Assembly (NCBI GenBank): GCA_002439095.1
Contig: DJOT01000010.1
Coordinates: 1 to 64,000 of the forward strand
DNA length: 64,000 bases
DNA from: Bacteroidales bacterium UBA6431
GTDB lineage: Bacteria; Bacteroidota; Bacteroidia; Bacteroidales; UBA932
Reading direction: 5' to 3'
A program made the translations under genes and the position numbers. The number at the start of each line of letters is the position of its first letter. Within the stretch, counting starts at the first letter, position 1. Positions 42,941 to 50,490 of the stretch are shown here, piece after piece. The notes below the pieces were generated by a model. It did not search any database and had not been told where the DNA came from. It saw only the letters and a list, made by a program, of their open reading frames with translations.

Positions 42941-43804
42941 CTAATTGGCAGGTACATTAACAGGGGCGCCGTTTTGGTTCTGTCCTTGAATCCTCTGGCT
43001 TTCAAGGTTGTACTGGTTCTGCTGATTCTGGTACTGCATGTCCCTCTGATGTTGGCGATCGAGATTCTGTTGCTGCATCTCATTCTGACGCTGCTGCTGT
43101 TGCTCGCCAAGAGACATACGGTTATTCTGCGCATCAAGAGCATCCCAAGCCTGCTGCATATCCTGCTCGAATTTCTTTTCGTTTGCACGGATTCTGTTGC
43201 TCTGCTCCTGCATTACACTGAGGACGCCAGCCCGGTTATAGGTGACACAGACCTCGTATTTATAGCGCTTTGTGTTAGGATTATATAGTTTTCGAGTGTC
43301 CAGAACGGAAGCTCCGTTTACTACGCCTTTAGCTGCGGTCATGACTTGATTCCTTGTGGATTCATCAAGAGCATACTCTGAATTTACGCCGGTCTCCTGC
43401 ATATACTGATCAAGGCCGGCCCGAACATATACTTCTATCTTCTCCTGAAGAGCAGCAATCGCCTGAGCTCTGGCTGCATTGAGTGCCATCTGCTCATTGC
43501 CCGACTCCGCCTGGCCATAAGCTCGTATCTCATTTGTGCCTAACGCAAGAGACAACTCCTCTATCGGAGACTTGCGAACTTCTACAAATCCTGCAGCATC
43601 GGCTCCAGCCTGGGACTGATACTGCTGCTGATACTGAGGAGCCTGCCCTTGATATATGCCCTGTTGGGCTTGCTGATAATATCCAGATTGGGGCTGATAG
43701 CCACCATAGTCAGGATATCGCTGCTGTTGTGCTTTCTTTGCAGAGCCACAAGACACCAGTACAAATGCCATACTGGCCAACAATAATTTCGTCTGTTTTT
43801 TCAT
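42941..43804 (-). CDS. LPP20 family lipoprotein, Gln-rich
   Basis: A 287-residue lipoprotein with signal MKKQTKLLLASMAFVLVSC (Cys 19). Residues 26-66 are a Tyr/Gln/Gly-rich segment, 80-200 an LPP20-like domain (GTNEIRAYGQAESGNEQMAL, NPNTKRYKYEVCVTYNRAG), and about 205-280 a Gln/Asn/Met-rich coiled tail. LPP20 proteins are envelope lipoproteins of unknown function. It is the first gene of the accessory cluster; no TAnnTTTG element was found in the 130 bases upstream. Confidence 0.8.
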   Translation of the reverse strand: MKKQTKLLLASMAFVLVSCGSAKKAQQQRYPDYGGYQPQSGYYQQAQQGIYQGQAPQYQQQYQSQAGADAAGFVEVRKSPIEELSLALGTNEIRAYGQAESGNEQMALNAARAQAIAALQEKIEVYVRAGLDQYMQETGVNSEYALDESTRNQVMTAAKGVVNGASVLDTRKLYNPNTKRYKYEVCVTYNRAGVLSVMQEQSNRIRANEKKFEQDMQQAWDALDAQNNRMSLGEQQQQRQNEMQQQNLDRQHQRDMQYQNQQNQYNLESQRIQGQNQNGAPVNVPAN

Positions 43805-44393
43805 ATCTTCACTTAATAAGAATCTTTAAGTTTTTCTGTTTAAAATACATAGTTTCAACTCGGACAATAGCATTATACCTCATTTGACTCGCAGACACCA
43901 AGCCTCAGCGAGCCGTCAAGGTTACGCATCAAAGTGAAATCAATATCTGGTCTTCCATTCCAACGGTCTATCCCCATCGGACCCCTCGACGGGACTTTAA
44001 AGTTGTCTAAAAAACAAAGGTGTGGAGCCGGTTTCGTGACTTCCACTGAACGTTCTGGACTGACGCAACAAGAAAGAAACAATCGTACTCCACGCCCGAC
44101 CGATATGGAGTACGCCGTGGCTAGAATGCCACAGGTCTGCATAATCAGAAACAGGCGGAGTGCTTACGACCGAACCTCTTGTTTTTGTGAAAATTGTCCA
44201 GATTTTCAGTGAGGCAGGCGAAAAAACACCTTCGCTTTATGTAAAGATTCCACACGGAATCAACCCCAAATATAGCAAATAAAAATATTTTCCCAAATCT
44301 TGTTTGGTAAAACTATCCAGAGATGCTGTGAAGAAGGTCAGTTACACGACCTCAAAAGTGTCAACCATTCTCGGGGAAAGCGATGCCCGACGT
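43805..44393. other. Intergenic region upstream of LPP20 cluster
   Basis: About 590 bases. A minus-strand frame at 43873-44142 (89 codons, ending LDGSLRLGVCESNEV) and an overlapping plus-strand frame at 43934-44212 (92 codons) are both open. Neither is recognised and only one could be coding. 44220-44340 is AT-rich with nothing seen. This may be a remnant of an older insertion. Confidence 0.5.
43873..44142 (-). CDS. Possible small ORF or gene remnant
   Basis: An 89-codon frame, MQTCGILATAYSISVGRGVR at the start and RWNGRPDIDFTLMRNLDGSL near the end. The composition is protein-like but no family is recognised, and it has no signal peptide, partner gene or promoter match. It could be a conserved mobile-element fragment. 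The opposite-strand frame at 43934-44212 is an alternative. Confidence 0.25.
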   Translation of the reverse strand: MQTCGILATAYSISVGRGVRLFLSCCVSPERSVEVTKPAPHLCFLDNFKVPSRGPMGIDRWNGRPDIDFTLMRNLDGSLRLGVCESNEV

Positions 44394-44512
44394 GCAGGTT
44401 GGGGTATTTTTGAGGATTTCCACCCTTACCTTTGAGTTCCACCCCTTCTGGACAGGCCTCTGAGCCCGGCGTGCAGGTTGGGGTATTTACGGCACTTTTT
44501 ACCCCTACCTCC
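44394..44512 (+). repeat. REP-like composite repeat, copy B
   Basis: 44394-44466 is identical over 73 bases to 33651-33723, in the same orientation 10.7 kb away. 44475-44512 is the second unit, one base different from 33737-33774. It contains the imperfect hairpins AGGTTGGGGTATTT with TTTTTACCCCTACCT. The copies bracket the ten-gene accessory cluster. Confidence 0.9.
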
Positions 44513-44573
44513 GGAAAGCCGCTGGACGCAGTACTTGCGACCTTCTCCACAATAGCGCAGATAGTAATATTTT

Positions 44574-44608
44574 GTACAGAAAAACGAATGATTGTCGTTT
44601 TACTGTAC
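44574..44608. promoter_or_regulatory. Inverted repeat, candidate AbiEi operator
   Basis: GTACAGAAAAACGA (44574-44587), a 7-base spacer, and TCGTTTTACTGTAC (44595-44608); 13 of 14 positions pair. The dyad lies 10 bases upstream of the -7 element at 44619, over the -33 region. AbiEi antitoxins are known to bind inverted repeats in their own promoter, so this is the likely autoregulatory site. Confidence 0.6.
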
Positions 44609-44618
44609 GGAATATCGC

Positions 44619-44626
44619 TATATTTG
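44619..44626 (+). promoter_or_regulatory. Promoter -7 element of abiE operon
   Basis: TATATTTG, an exact TAnnTTTG match, 21 bases before the antitoxin ATG. The -33 region coincides with the 44574-44608 dyad. Confidence 0.6.
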
Positions 44627-44646
44627 TAGTCAAATTAAGATTATTG

Positions 44647-45282
44647 ATGGAGCTATTGCAGAAAATAGGCGCAGTGCCGTTTGACATCAATGTCCTCCAG
44701 TCTGCCTATCCGAGCTGCAGGCAGATTACGGACAAGGCCAGAAGGCTTGAGGCGGAAGGGCGCATTATCAGACTGAAGAAAGGTTTGTATGTGGCTGGCG
44801 CAAATGGCGGCGAATTGTCCCGTGAATTGGTGGCCAATCATTTATATGGCCCGTCCTATGTCTCGATGAGCTGGGCTCTCAGATGGTACGGGCTGATTCC
44901 GGAACGCGTGGATCTCATTCAATCCGTCACGACAAAGCATTCACGGGATTTCAGCAACGCTCTGGGGACTTTTCATTACCAGAATTGCGCGGCCAACTAT
45001 TTTCCGATAGGGATAACAATCAAGGGAGAACCGGACTGTCGTTATCTCATAGCGTCTCCGGAAAAAGCCCTGTGCGACTTTATCTGCTTCAACAAGGTGA
45101 CATTGCGCTTTATGAAAGACGTCAGGATCTTTCTTGAGGAAGATATCCGGTTTGACACTGATGCGATTCCTGACCTTGATCTGCGGATCATTGAGCAATG
45201 CTCAGCGCTGGGACGCAAATCCGGTTCGTTATCTGCACTCCTGAACTATCTGAAAACTCAACAAAAACAGGAATATATATGA
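44647..45282 (+). CDS. abiEi: AbiEi-type antitoxin
   Basis: A 211-residue protein from the ATG at 44647; the longer frame upstream would run through the promoter. The N-terminal winged-helix (about 1-60: DINVLQSAYPSCRQITDKAR and EAEGRIIRLKKGLYV) is the DNA-binding and antitoxin domain. It continues with the AbiEi C-terminal domain: YGPSYVSMSWALRWYGLIPE, FHYQNCAANYFPIGITI and the conserved ASPEKALCDFI. It represses its own operon and blocks the toxin by a type IV mechanism in the known systems. The stop codon overlaps the toxin start by 4 bases. Confidence 0.87.
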   Translation: MELLQKIGAVPFDINVLQSAYPSCRQITDKARRLEAEGRIIRLKKGLYVAGANGGELSRELVANHLYGPSYVSMSWALRWYGLIPERVDLIQSVTTKHSRDFSNALGTFHYQNCAANYFPIGITIKGEPDCRYLIASPEKALCDFICFNKVTLRFMKDVRIFLEEDIRFDTDAIPDLDLRIIEQCSALGRKSGSLSALLNYLKTQQKQEYI

Positions 45283-46160
45283 GCGAGATCTTCGATTCCA
45301 TGCTTTCCGCATATCAGATACGCACATCTGATGACAAGCGGAACGCCGTCTATGAAGTTATGCAGCAGGTGATTCTCGCCGGTCTGTATCGTGGAGGCTT
45401 CTTTAAGGAGGCCGCATTTTATGGTGGCACTTGCCTGAGGATATTCCATGGGCTGAAAAGATTCTCGGAGGATATGGATTTCTCTCTCTTGAAAAAAGAT
45501 CCGGAATTCAATCTGGAAAAATATTTCCCCGCCATAATAGAGGAATGCCGAAGCCTGGGGCGTGAGGTCAGCATCACGAAGAAAGACAAAAGGAACTTCG
45601 GGAAGGTCGAGTCGGCATTCCTGAAGGACAATACCGATGTGTACAACATATCCTTCCAGACAGAGCAATCCCTTAAAATCAAGATCGAGGTGGACACGCA
45701 GCCTCCACTTGGCTTTCAGACGGAGCAGAGACTGCTGATGACCCCTTTCTCGTTCATGGCCAGATGCTTCACCCTTCCTGGTCTTTATGCCGGAAAGATG
45801 CACGCATTTACATTCAGGCAATGGAAGAATCGGGTCAAGGGACGCGACTGGTATGATTTCGAATGGTATGTCAGGAACCGGGTTCCGCTGAACTTCGGGC
45901 ATCTTCAGACCCGGACCAAGGAGTTCAATGGCATTGACTTGACTAAGGAATCATTCTTGGAGATGCTCAAAGGACGCATCTGTGCGGCAGACATATCTGC
46001 AGTAAAACAGGATGTCCTTCCATATATTGTCGACAAAAGGGAACTGGAAATATGGTCAAATGACTATTTCCTCCAGTTGGCTGATATGATACGGTTTGAG
46101 AATGATGGTGCTGGCCAAGGTTCCATCGAAGCCGGCAGAGAAGAACTCCGCAAGGGCTGA
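45279..46160 (+). CDS. abiEii: AbiEii-type nucleotidyltransferase toxin
   Basis: A 293-residue protein starting MSEIFDSMLSAYQIRTSDDK (the frame open further upstream lies inside the antitoxin gene). Nucleotidyltransferase motifs are YGGTCLRIFHGLKRFSEDMD (motif I; GG, R and DxD), LKIKIEVDTQPP (motif II) and KMHAFTFRQWKNRVKGRDWY (motif III Lys/Arg/Asp). AbiEii enzymes add nucleotides to a cellular target, probably tRNA, and cause abortive infection or growth arrest. It directly follows the antitoxin with ATGA coupling. Confidence 0.88.
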   Translation: MSEIFDSMLSAYQIRTSDDKRNAVYEVMQQVILAGLYRGGFFKEAAFYGGTCLRIFHGLKRFSEDMDFSLLKKDPEFNLEKYFPAIIEECRSLGREVSITKKDKRNFGKVESAFLKDNTDVYNISFQTEQSLKIKIEVDTQPPLGFQTEQRLLMTPFSFMARCFTLPGLYAGKMHAFTFRQWKNRVKGRDWYDFEWYVRNRVPLNFGHLQTRTKEFNGIDLTKESFLEMLKGRICAADISAVKQDVLPYIVDKRELEIWSNDYFLQLADMIRFENDGAGQGSIEAGREELRKG

Positions 46161-46171
46161 CAGGAGCCTTC

Positions 46172-46243
46172 CTCCGGAAAGCCGCTGGAAGCCGCTGATC
46201 CTTGCGCCATGCAGAGCATTTCGTACAGCACGAGGGCGATTTC
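46172..46243 (+). repeat. Right end of AbiE repeat: 19-bp repeat and CGTACAG box
   Basis: 46172-46190 repeats 44508-44526 exactly. 46219-46243 matches 33811-33835 with one difference. The second CTGTACG half-site present in copy A is lost here (it reads CGGCGGG). Confidence 0.7.
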
Positions 46244-46265
46244 GGCGGGGCGGAGATTTATGGCG

Positions 46266-46307
46266 CAACATGTTGGCAAAATGTGTATATTTGCACAAAA
46301 CATGTTT
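46266..46307 (+). promoter_or_regulatory. Promoter and operator-like palindromes of DUF4143 ATPase gene
   Basis: TATATTTG at 46286-46293 matches the -7 element. It is bracketed by two perfect 10-bp palindromes, CAACATGTTG (46266-46275) and AAACATGTTT (46298-46307), whose centres are 32 bases apart, about three helical turns. An inner pair GCAAA/TTTGC (46276-46294) adds to the symmetry. The layout suggests a repressor that contacts both sites. Confidence 0.55.
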
Positions 46308-46337
46308 GATAAATGTGACAAAAGCACAGTTTAGCCA

Positions 46338-47657
46338 ATGAATATAAGAATTGAACGTGATATCATGAAGGACTTGCTCCGGTGGAAGCAAAGGCCCGAC
46401 CACAAGCCCCTCATAATCCGCGGAGCCCGCCAGATCGGCAAAACATGGGTCATGCGAAGGTTCGGAGAGAAGTACTTCGACCATGTGGCCTATTTCAACT
46501 TTGACTCTTCAGAGGAACTGTGCCGGGAATTTGAGAATACAAAGGATCCCAAACGGCTAATTGACATTCTCCGGCTTTACACGGACTGCCCGATCGAGCC
46601 CGGGCAGACATTGATGATCTTCGATGAGATACAGCAGAGCAACAAGGCACTGAATTCTCTGAAATATTTCTGCGAGGAAGCCCCGGATTATCACATACTT
46701 GCTGCAGGCTCTCTTTTGGGGGTGTCTTTGTCAAAAGGAGACTCGTTCCCTGTCGGGAAGGTCGATTTTCTGAGAATGTATCCCGTGACTTTCAAGGAGT
46801 TTCTCAATGCGGATGACCATCAAATGTACGAATATGTTGAAAGCCTTTCCGAAATAGCCCCGCTCCCGGAAATTGTCATGAACAGACTTGCCGAATCGTA
46901 CCGTAGATACCAGACGTGCGGAGGGATGCCGACGGCTGTGGTTGCGATGCTTGGCAAGCGCGGCATAAAAGAGATTGAAGAGATACAGACCTCGATATTG
47001 ACCGCCTATACTCTTGACTTCGCTAAACATGCACCAGGGAAAGACATCCCTCGCATCTCCGCCATCTGGAACTCCATCCCGTCACAGCTGGCCAAGGAAA
47101 ACAGGAAATTCGTCTATAAGCTCGTCAAAGACGGGGCACGGGGGAGGGAATATGAGGACGCGCTTCTGTGGCTGGAACATGCAGGCATGATCTACAGAGT
47201 GTTCTGTTCGTCAAAGCCGCATTTGCCGCTGAGTGCCTATGATGACCTGTCAGCATTCAAGGTATACCTTTGCGACTGTGGGCTTTTGAGGCGGATGGCA
47301 CAGCTTCCGGCCGAGATGCTCTGGACAGAGAATCCCCTTTATGTAGAATTCAAGGGAGCTATGGCGGAGAATATGGTATTGCAGTCCCTTGTCCCGCAGT
47401 TTGAAGTGATGCCGAGGTACTGGACATCGGAAGCGACCGCAGAGGTGGACTTCCTGCTGCAGAACGGAGCCTCGATCATTCCAGTCGAAGTGAAGTCCGG
47501 GACACGGCTCGGCGGCAAGAGCCTTGCTCTCTACATCAACCGCTTCGGGGTGAGCACCGCTTTGAGATTCTCCATGAACAATCTGAAACGTGACGGGGCC
47601 ATCCTGAACATCCCACTACCGCTCGCCGACTGGACGGCAAAGCTTCTGACATTGTAA
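46338..47657 (+). CDS. DUF4143 ATPase, copy 1
   Basis: A 439-residue protein with an N-terminal AAA domain: Walker A IIRGARQIGKTWV (about 26-38) and Walker B LMIFDEIQQSNKAL, then LAAGSLLGVSLS. The C-terminal DUF4143 domain has CGGMPTAVVAML, LWLEHAGMIYR, AMAENMVLQSL and EVDFLLQNGASIIPVEVKSG, the latter resembling a D...ExK nuclease core. The family is abundant in Bacteroidota; its role is not established. It follows the AbiE pair with a palindromic promoter between. Confidence 0.88.
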   Translation: MNIRIERDIMKDLLRWKQRPDHKPLIIRGARQIGKTWVMRRFGEKYFDHVAYFNFDSSEELCREFENTKDPKRLIDILRLYTDCPIEPGQTLMIFDEIQQSNKALNSLKYFCEEAPDYHILAAGSLLGVSLSKGDSFPVGKVDFLRMYPVTFKEFLNADDHQMYEYVESLSEIAPLPEIVMNRLAESYRRYQTCGGMPTAVVAMLGKRGIKEIEEIQTSILTAYTLDFAKHAPGKDIPRISAIWNSIPSQLAKENRKFVYKLVKDGARGREYEDALLWLEHAGMIYRVFCSSKPHLPLSAYDDLSAFKVYLCDCGLLRRMAQLPAEMLWTENPLYVEFKGAMAENMVLQSLVPQFEVMPRYWTSEATAEVDFLLQNGASIIPVEVKSGTRLGGKSLALYINRFGVSTALRFSMNNLKRDGAILNIPLPLADWTAKLLTL

Positions 47658-47682
47658 GAACTTTTTCGGCCAGGAAAGGCTC

Positions 47683-50328
47683 TCAGCACTTGCACGCCGC
47701 CACTTTCCTGATGGCCCTGACGAGCTCCCCGATCAGCATGACGGCGGATGTCACCACGATGATTTTCAGAAGGTCGTCAAACTCCAGCGGCTCGACATTG
47801 AAGAATGCGCCTCCAAGATAAACTATGACTACCTGCCCGAGGAGTATCACCGCGAGTATCAGCAGAAAACCTCTGCAACCCTTGAAATTCCAGGCGCTTC
47901 TGTCTGTACCGTAAGCTTTTGCGTTGAAAAGGTTCCAGAACTGGAGGAAGACGAAAGTCGTGAAAAACAGTCCGGACTCGTATCTGGAGATGCCGTTGTA
48001 AGCACCGAGTTCTATCCCGCGGATACCCGGACGTATGTCCGCGTGCTCCATGACATAAGTGAAGCCGACCATGAGCAGGCAGAAAAGGCCGCCGGTGATG
48101 ATGATGTGCCACAGCAGGTCGTGGTCGATGATGAATTGAGACCTGTCCCTCGGCCTGTTCTTCATCAGCTCCCTCTCGGGCGGGAGAGATGCGAGGGCCA
48201 TGGCGGCGAAGGTGTCCATGATCAGGTTTATCCACAGCATCTGTGTGACCGTGAGCGGCGACTGCACACCCATGAACGCGCCGCAGAGCACGATGAGGCA
48301 GGCCGATACATTGACCGTCATCTGGAAAAGGATGAAACGCTGTATGTTTCTGTACAGAGATCTTCCCCAGAGGACCGCCCTCCCGATACTGGTGAAAGAG
48401 TTGTCGATGATCGTGATGTCGCTGGCTTCTTTCGCCACCGAGGTGCCGTCCCCCATGGAAAGCCCGACATGGGCTGCGTTCAGCGCGGGGGCGTCATTTG
48501 TCCCGTCACCGGTCACCGCCACCACATTCCCCGTGGCCTGCAGGGCCTTTACAAGCCTCTCTTTATCGGTTGGCCGCGCTCTCGCGATGATTTTAAGGCC
48601 GTCTGCGACCTGCCTCAGTTCTTCGTCCGTCAGAGAGGCAATCTCAGGACCGGTGATGATGCTTGAACGCGGGCTTCCGTCGGTCCAAATGCCTATCTGA
48701 CGTCCTATCTCCATGGCTGTGCGGGCATTGTCCCCGGTGACGATCTTGACATTGATCCCGGCATCAAGGCATTCCCGGACTGCGGCCGGCACATCTTCCC
48801 TCACCGGATCGGAGATCGCGAACAGGGCTATGAGCCTGAGCCCGGAGACATTGAGTTTCCCATTGTCGATAGCCTCCTCCCCCGCCACAAGGTCCTTGGT
48901 CGCAAGGGCCAGCATCCTCATCCCCCGGTTCTGGCAGTCCTCGGTGTATTTGCTTACGAGGGTCTGTTCCCCTGAGGGTATATCACAATAAGCCCCCACG
49001 ATCTCCGGCGCCCCCTTGACAAAAAGCGACAGTTTGCCGCCGGCATCGCGGGTGAGCGTCGCCATGTACTTGTTCTCCGTAGAGAACGGCAGTTCCTGGA
49101 CAACCTTCCCGGAAGAGCGCAGCGCGGCATAGTCCACACCCTGCTGCCCGAGCCACAGCAACAACGCCCCCTCGGTAGGGTTCCCGATCACCTCGTCCCC
49201 TTCCACGGAAGCGGTGGAATTTATGGCAATTGACTTGTACAGCAACGCGTTGTCCACATCTTCCGGCTTCCAGAAGTCCGCCACCCTCATCTTGTTTTGA
49301 GTGAGGGTGCCGGTCTTGTCGGTGCAGATGACCGTCACCGCCCCCATCGTCTCGCAGGCGTGCATCTTGCGCACAAGGTTGTTGGTGGCCAACATTTTAC
49401 GCATGCTGTACGCCAGACTCAACGTGACCGCCATAGGCAAGCCTTCCGGGACGGCCACGACAACCAGGGTGACAGCTATCATTATGGACTGCAGCAAATA
49501 AGAGAGGAAATCCACCCAGACAAACGGGACGCCATCCAGCGTATGCACGTAGAGGATGATCCTCCCTGCCAGGATGAGGACAGCCAGACCGTAACTGATC
49601 CTGCTTATCCATGTCCCGAGCCTTTCAAGCTGCTCGTTGAGCGGGGTCTTCACACCGTTGTCGATCTGGGCCTGTTTGTAGACCTTGCCGTATTCGGTGG
49701 CATCGCCCACGGCAACGACCCGGCACACGGCGTGCCCTCCCATCACCTTCGTGCCCCGGTAGACCCTGTCTGTAGGATAGGTGGCGTTGGGATCGGCCTC
49801 GGAAGGGTCGGCACTCTTGCGGCATTCCGGCTCGCCGGTAAGCGTAGACTCGTTGATGACAAGTGCCGTGGATTCAAGCAGTTCGGCATCGGCAGGGACT
49901 TCGCAGCCGCTGTCAAGGACAACGATATCGCCAACCACCACGTCTTTTTTGGGAACCCTGGCGTACTTCCCGTCACGGACAACCACGACAAGTTCATCAT
50001 CGTCAACCTGGTTGAGAAGGGAGAACTCCTTGTCCGATTTGAGCTCAAAAATAAAGGCGAGTGTCGTGGAAAGGAGGATGGCCAGCAATATCCCGGCAGG
50101 TTCGAAAAAAGCGTTCCACGAATGTCCGAGGCCCAGATATTCATACAACGATATGCCCAGAGACAATGCTCCCGCGATAATCAGTATGATGATGAGGGGA
50201 TCCTTGAATTTTTCGAGGTAACGCTTCCATATAGGCACCTTGCCGGTCGGTGTCAGTATGTTATTCCCGTATTTCTGGCGGCTTTCCAGGACCTGCTCCG
50301 CCGTGAGGCCTTTTATATTATCTGTCAT
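47683..50328 (-). CDS. Calcium-transporting P-type ATPase, PMCA type
   Basis: An 881-residue P-type ATPase. The start at 50328 (MTDNIKGLTAEQVLESRQKY) is chosen; the in-frame extension to 50394 has no support. Visible: actuator TGEP in INESTLTGEPECRKS, phosphorylation site CTDKTGTLTQNKMRVADFW, VPEGLPMAVTLSLAYSMRKM (helix 4, PEGL), the hinge VTGDGTNDAPALNAAHVGLS, and ten membrane helices overall. It probably exports calcium. It converges with the DUF4143 ATPase upstream (25 bases between stops). Its AT content matches core genes. Confidence 0.93.
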   Translation of the reverse strand: MTDNIKGLTAEQVLESRQKYGNNILTPTGKVPIWKRYLEKFKDPLIIILIIAGALSLGISLYEYLGLGHSWNAFFEPAGILLAILLSTTLAFIFELKSDKEFSLLNQVDDDELVVVVRDGKYARVPKKDVVVGDIVVLDSGCEVPADAELLESTALVINESTLTGEPECRKSADPSEADPNATYPTDRVYRGTKVMGGHAVCRVVAVGDATEYGKVYKQAQIDNGVKTPLNEQLERLGTWISRISYGLAVLILAGRIILYVHTLDGVPFVWVDFLSYLLQSIMIAVTLVVVAVPEGLPMAVTLSLAYSMRKMLATNNLVRKMHACETMGAVTVICTDKTGTLTQNKMRVADFWKPEDVDNALLYKSIAINSTASVEGDEVIGNPTEGALLLWLGQQGVDYAALRSSGKVVQELPFSTENKYMATLTRDAGGKLSLFVKGAPEIVGAYCDIPSGEQTLVSKYTEDCQNRGMRMLALATKDLVAGEEAIDNGKLNVSGLRLIALFAISDPVREDVPAAVRECLDAGINVKIVTGDNARTAMEIGRQIGIWTDGSPRSSIITGPEIASLTDEELRQVADGLKIIARARPTDKERLVKALQATGNVVAVTGDGTNDAPALNAAHVGLSMGDGTSVAKEASDITIIDNSFTSIGRAVLWGRSLYRNIQRFILFQMTVNVSACLIVLCGAFMGVQSPLTVTQMLWINLIMDTFAAMALASLPPERELMKNRPRDRSQFIIDHDLLWHIIITGGLFCLLMVGFTYVMEHADIRPGIRGIELGAYNGISRYESGLFFTTFVFLQFWNLFNAKAYGTDRSAWNFKGCRGFLLILAVILLGQVVIVYLGGAFFNVEPLEFDDLLKIIVVTSAVMLIGELVRAIRKVAACKC

Positions 50329-50490
50329 GGCTGTCGCCTTCTGCTTTGTCAATAAAAACGGAGCGAATTTATAAAAGTTCTTGATAATCTGCAAAGCGCA
50401 CGAGTTGCAAAAAGTTGCAAATCAGGCGATGATTTTCTTGAAAAAAGTTGTAATATTGTGCGGTTAAAACCTGCAAAAAGTTGCAAAATA
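50329..50490. other. Divergent gap with 16-bp direct repeats
   Basis: TGCAAAAAGTTGCAAA occurs at 50406-50421 and 50472-50487, 66 bases apart, and a related AAAAAAGTTGTAA at about 50441-50453. The second copy ends 3 bases before the ATG of the next gene. No TAnnTTTG element fits well in either direction. The repeats could be binding sites for a regulator of the DUF4143 ATPase. Confidence 0.5.

Larger units (their letters stand above)
44508..46190 (+). mobile_element. Candidate AbiE cassette bounded by 19-bp direct repeats
   Basis: CCTCCGGAAAGCCGCTGGA occurs at 44508-44526 and again at 46172-46190, 12 bases after the toxin stop codon. Between them lie only the AbiE antitoxin and toxin genes and their promoter. 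Copy A of the repeat family (33770-33841) runs from a diverged CCTCC sequence straight into the GTTTCGTACAGCAC box, as would a site without the cassette. No transposase or integrase is present, so the mechanism is unknown. Confidence 0.5.

Noticed and set aside
49297..50355. 352-codon plus-strand frame antisense to the P-type ATPase
   Set aside because: Long only because of codon bias on the other strand; no signal, motif or promoter.
50458..50490. GTG start for the second DUF4143 ATPase
   Set aside because: The extension is encoded by the 16-bp repeat region and lacks family similarity.
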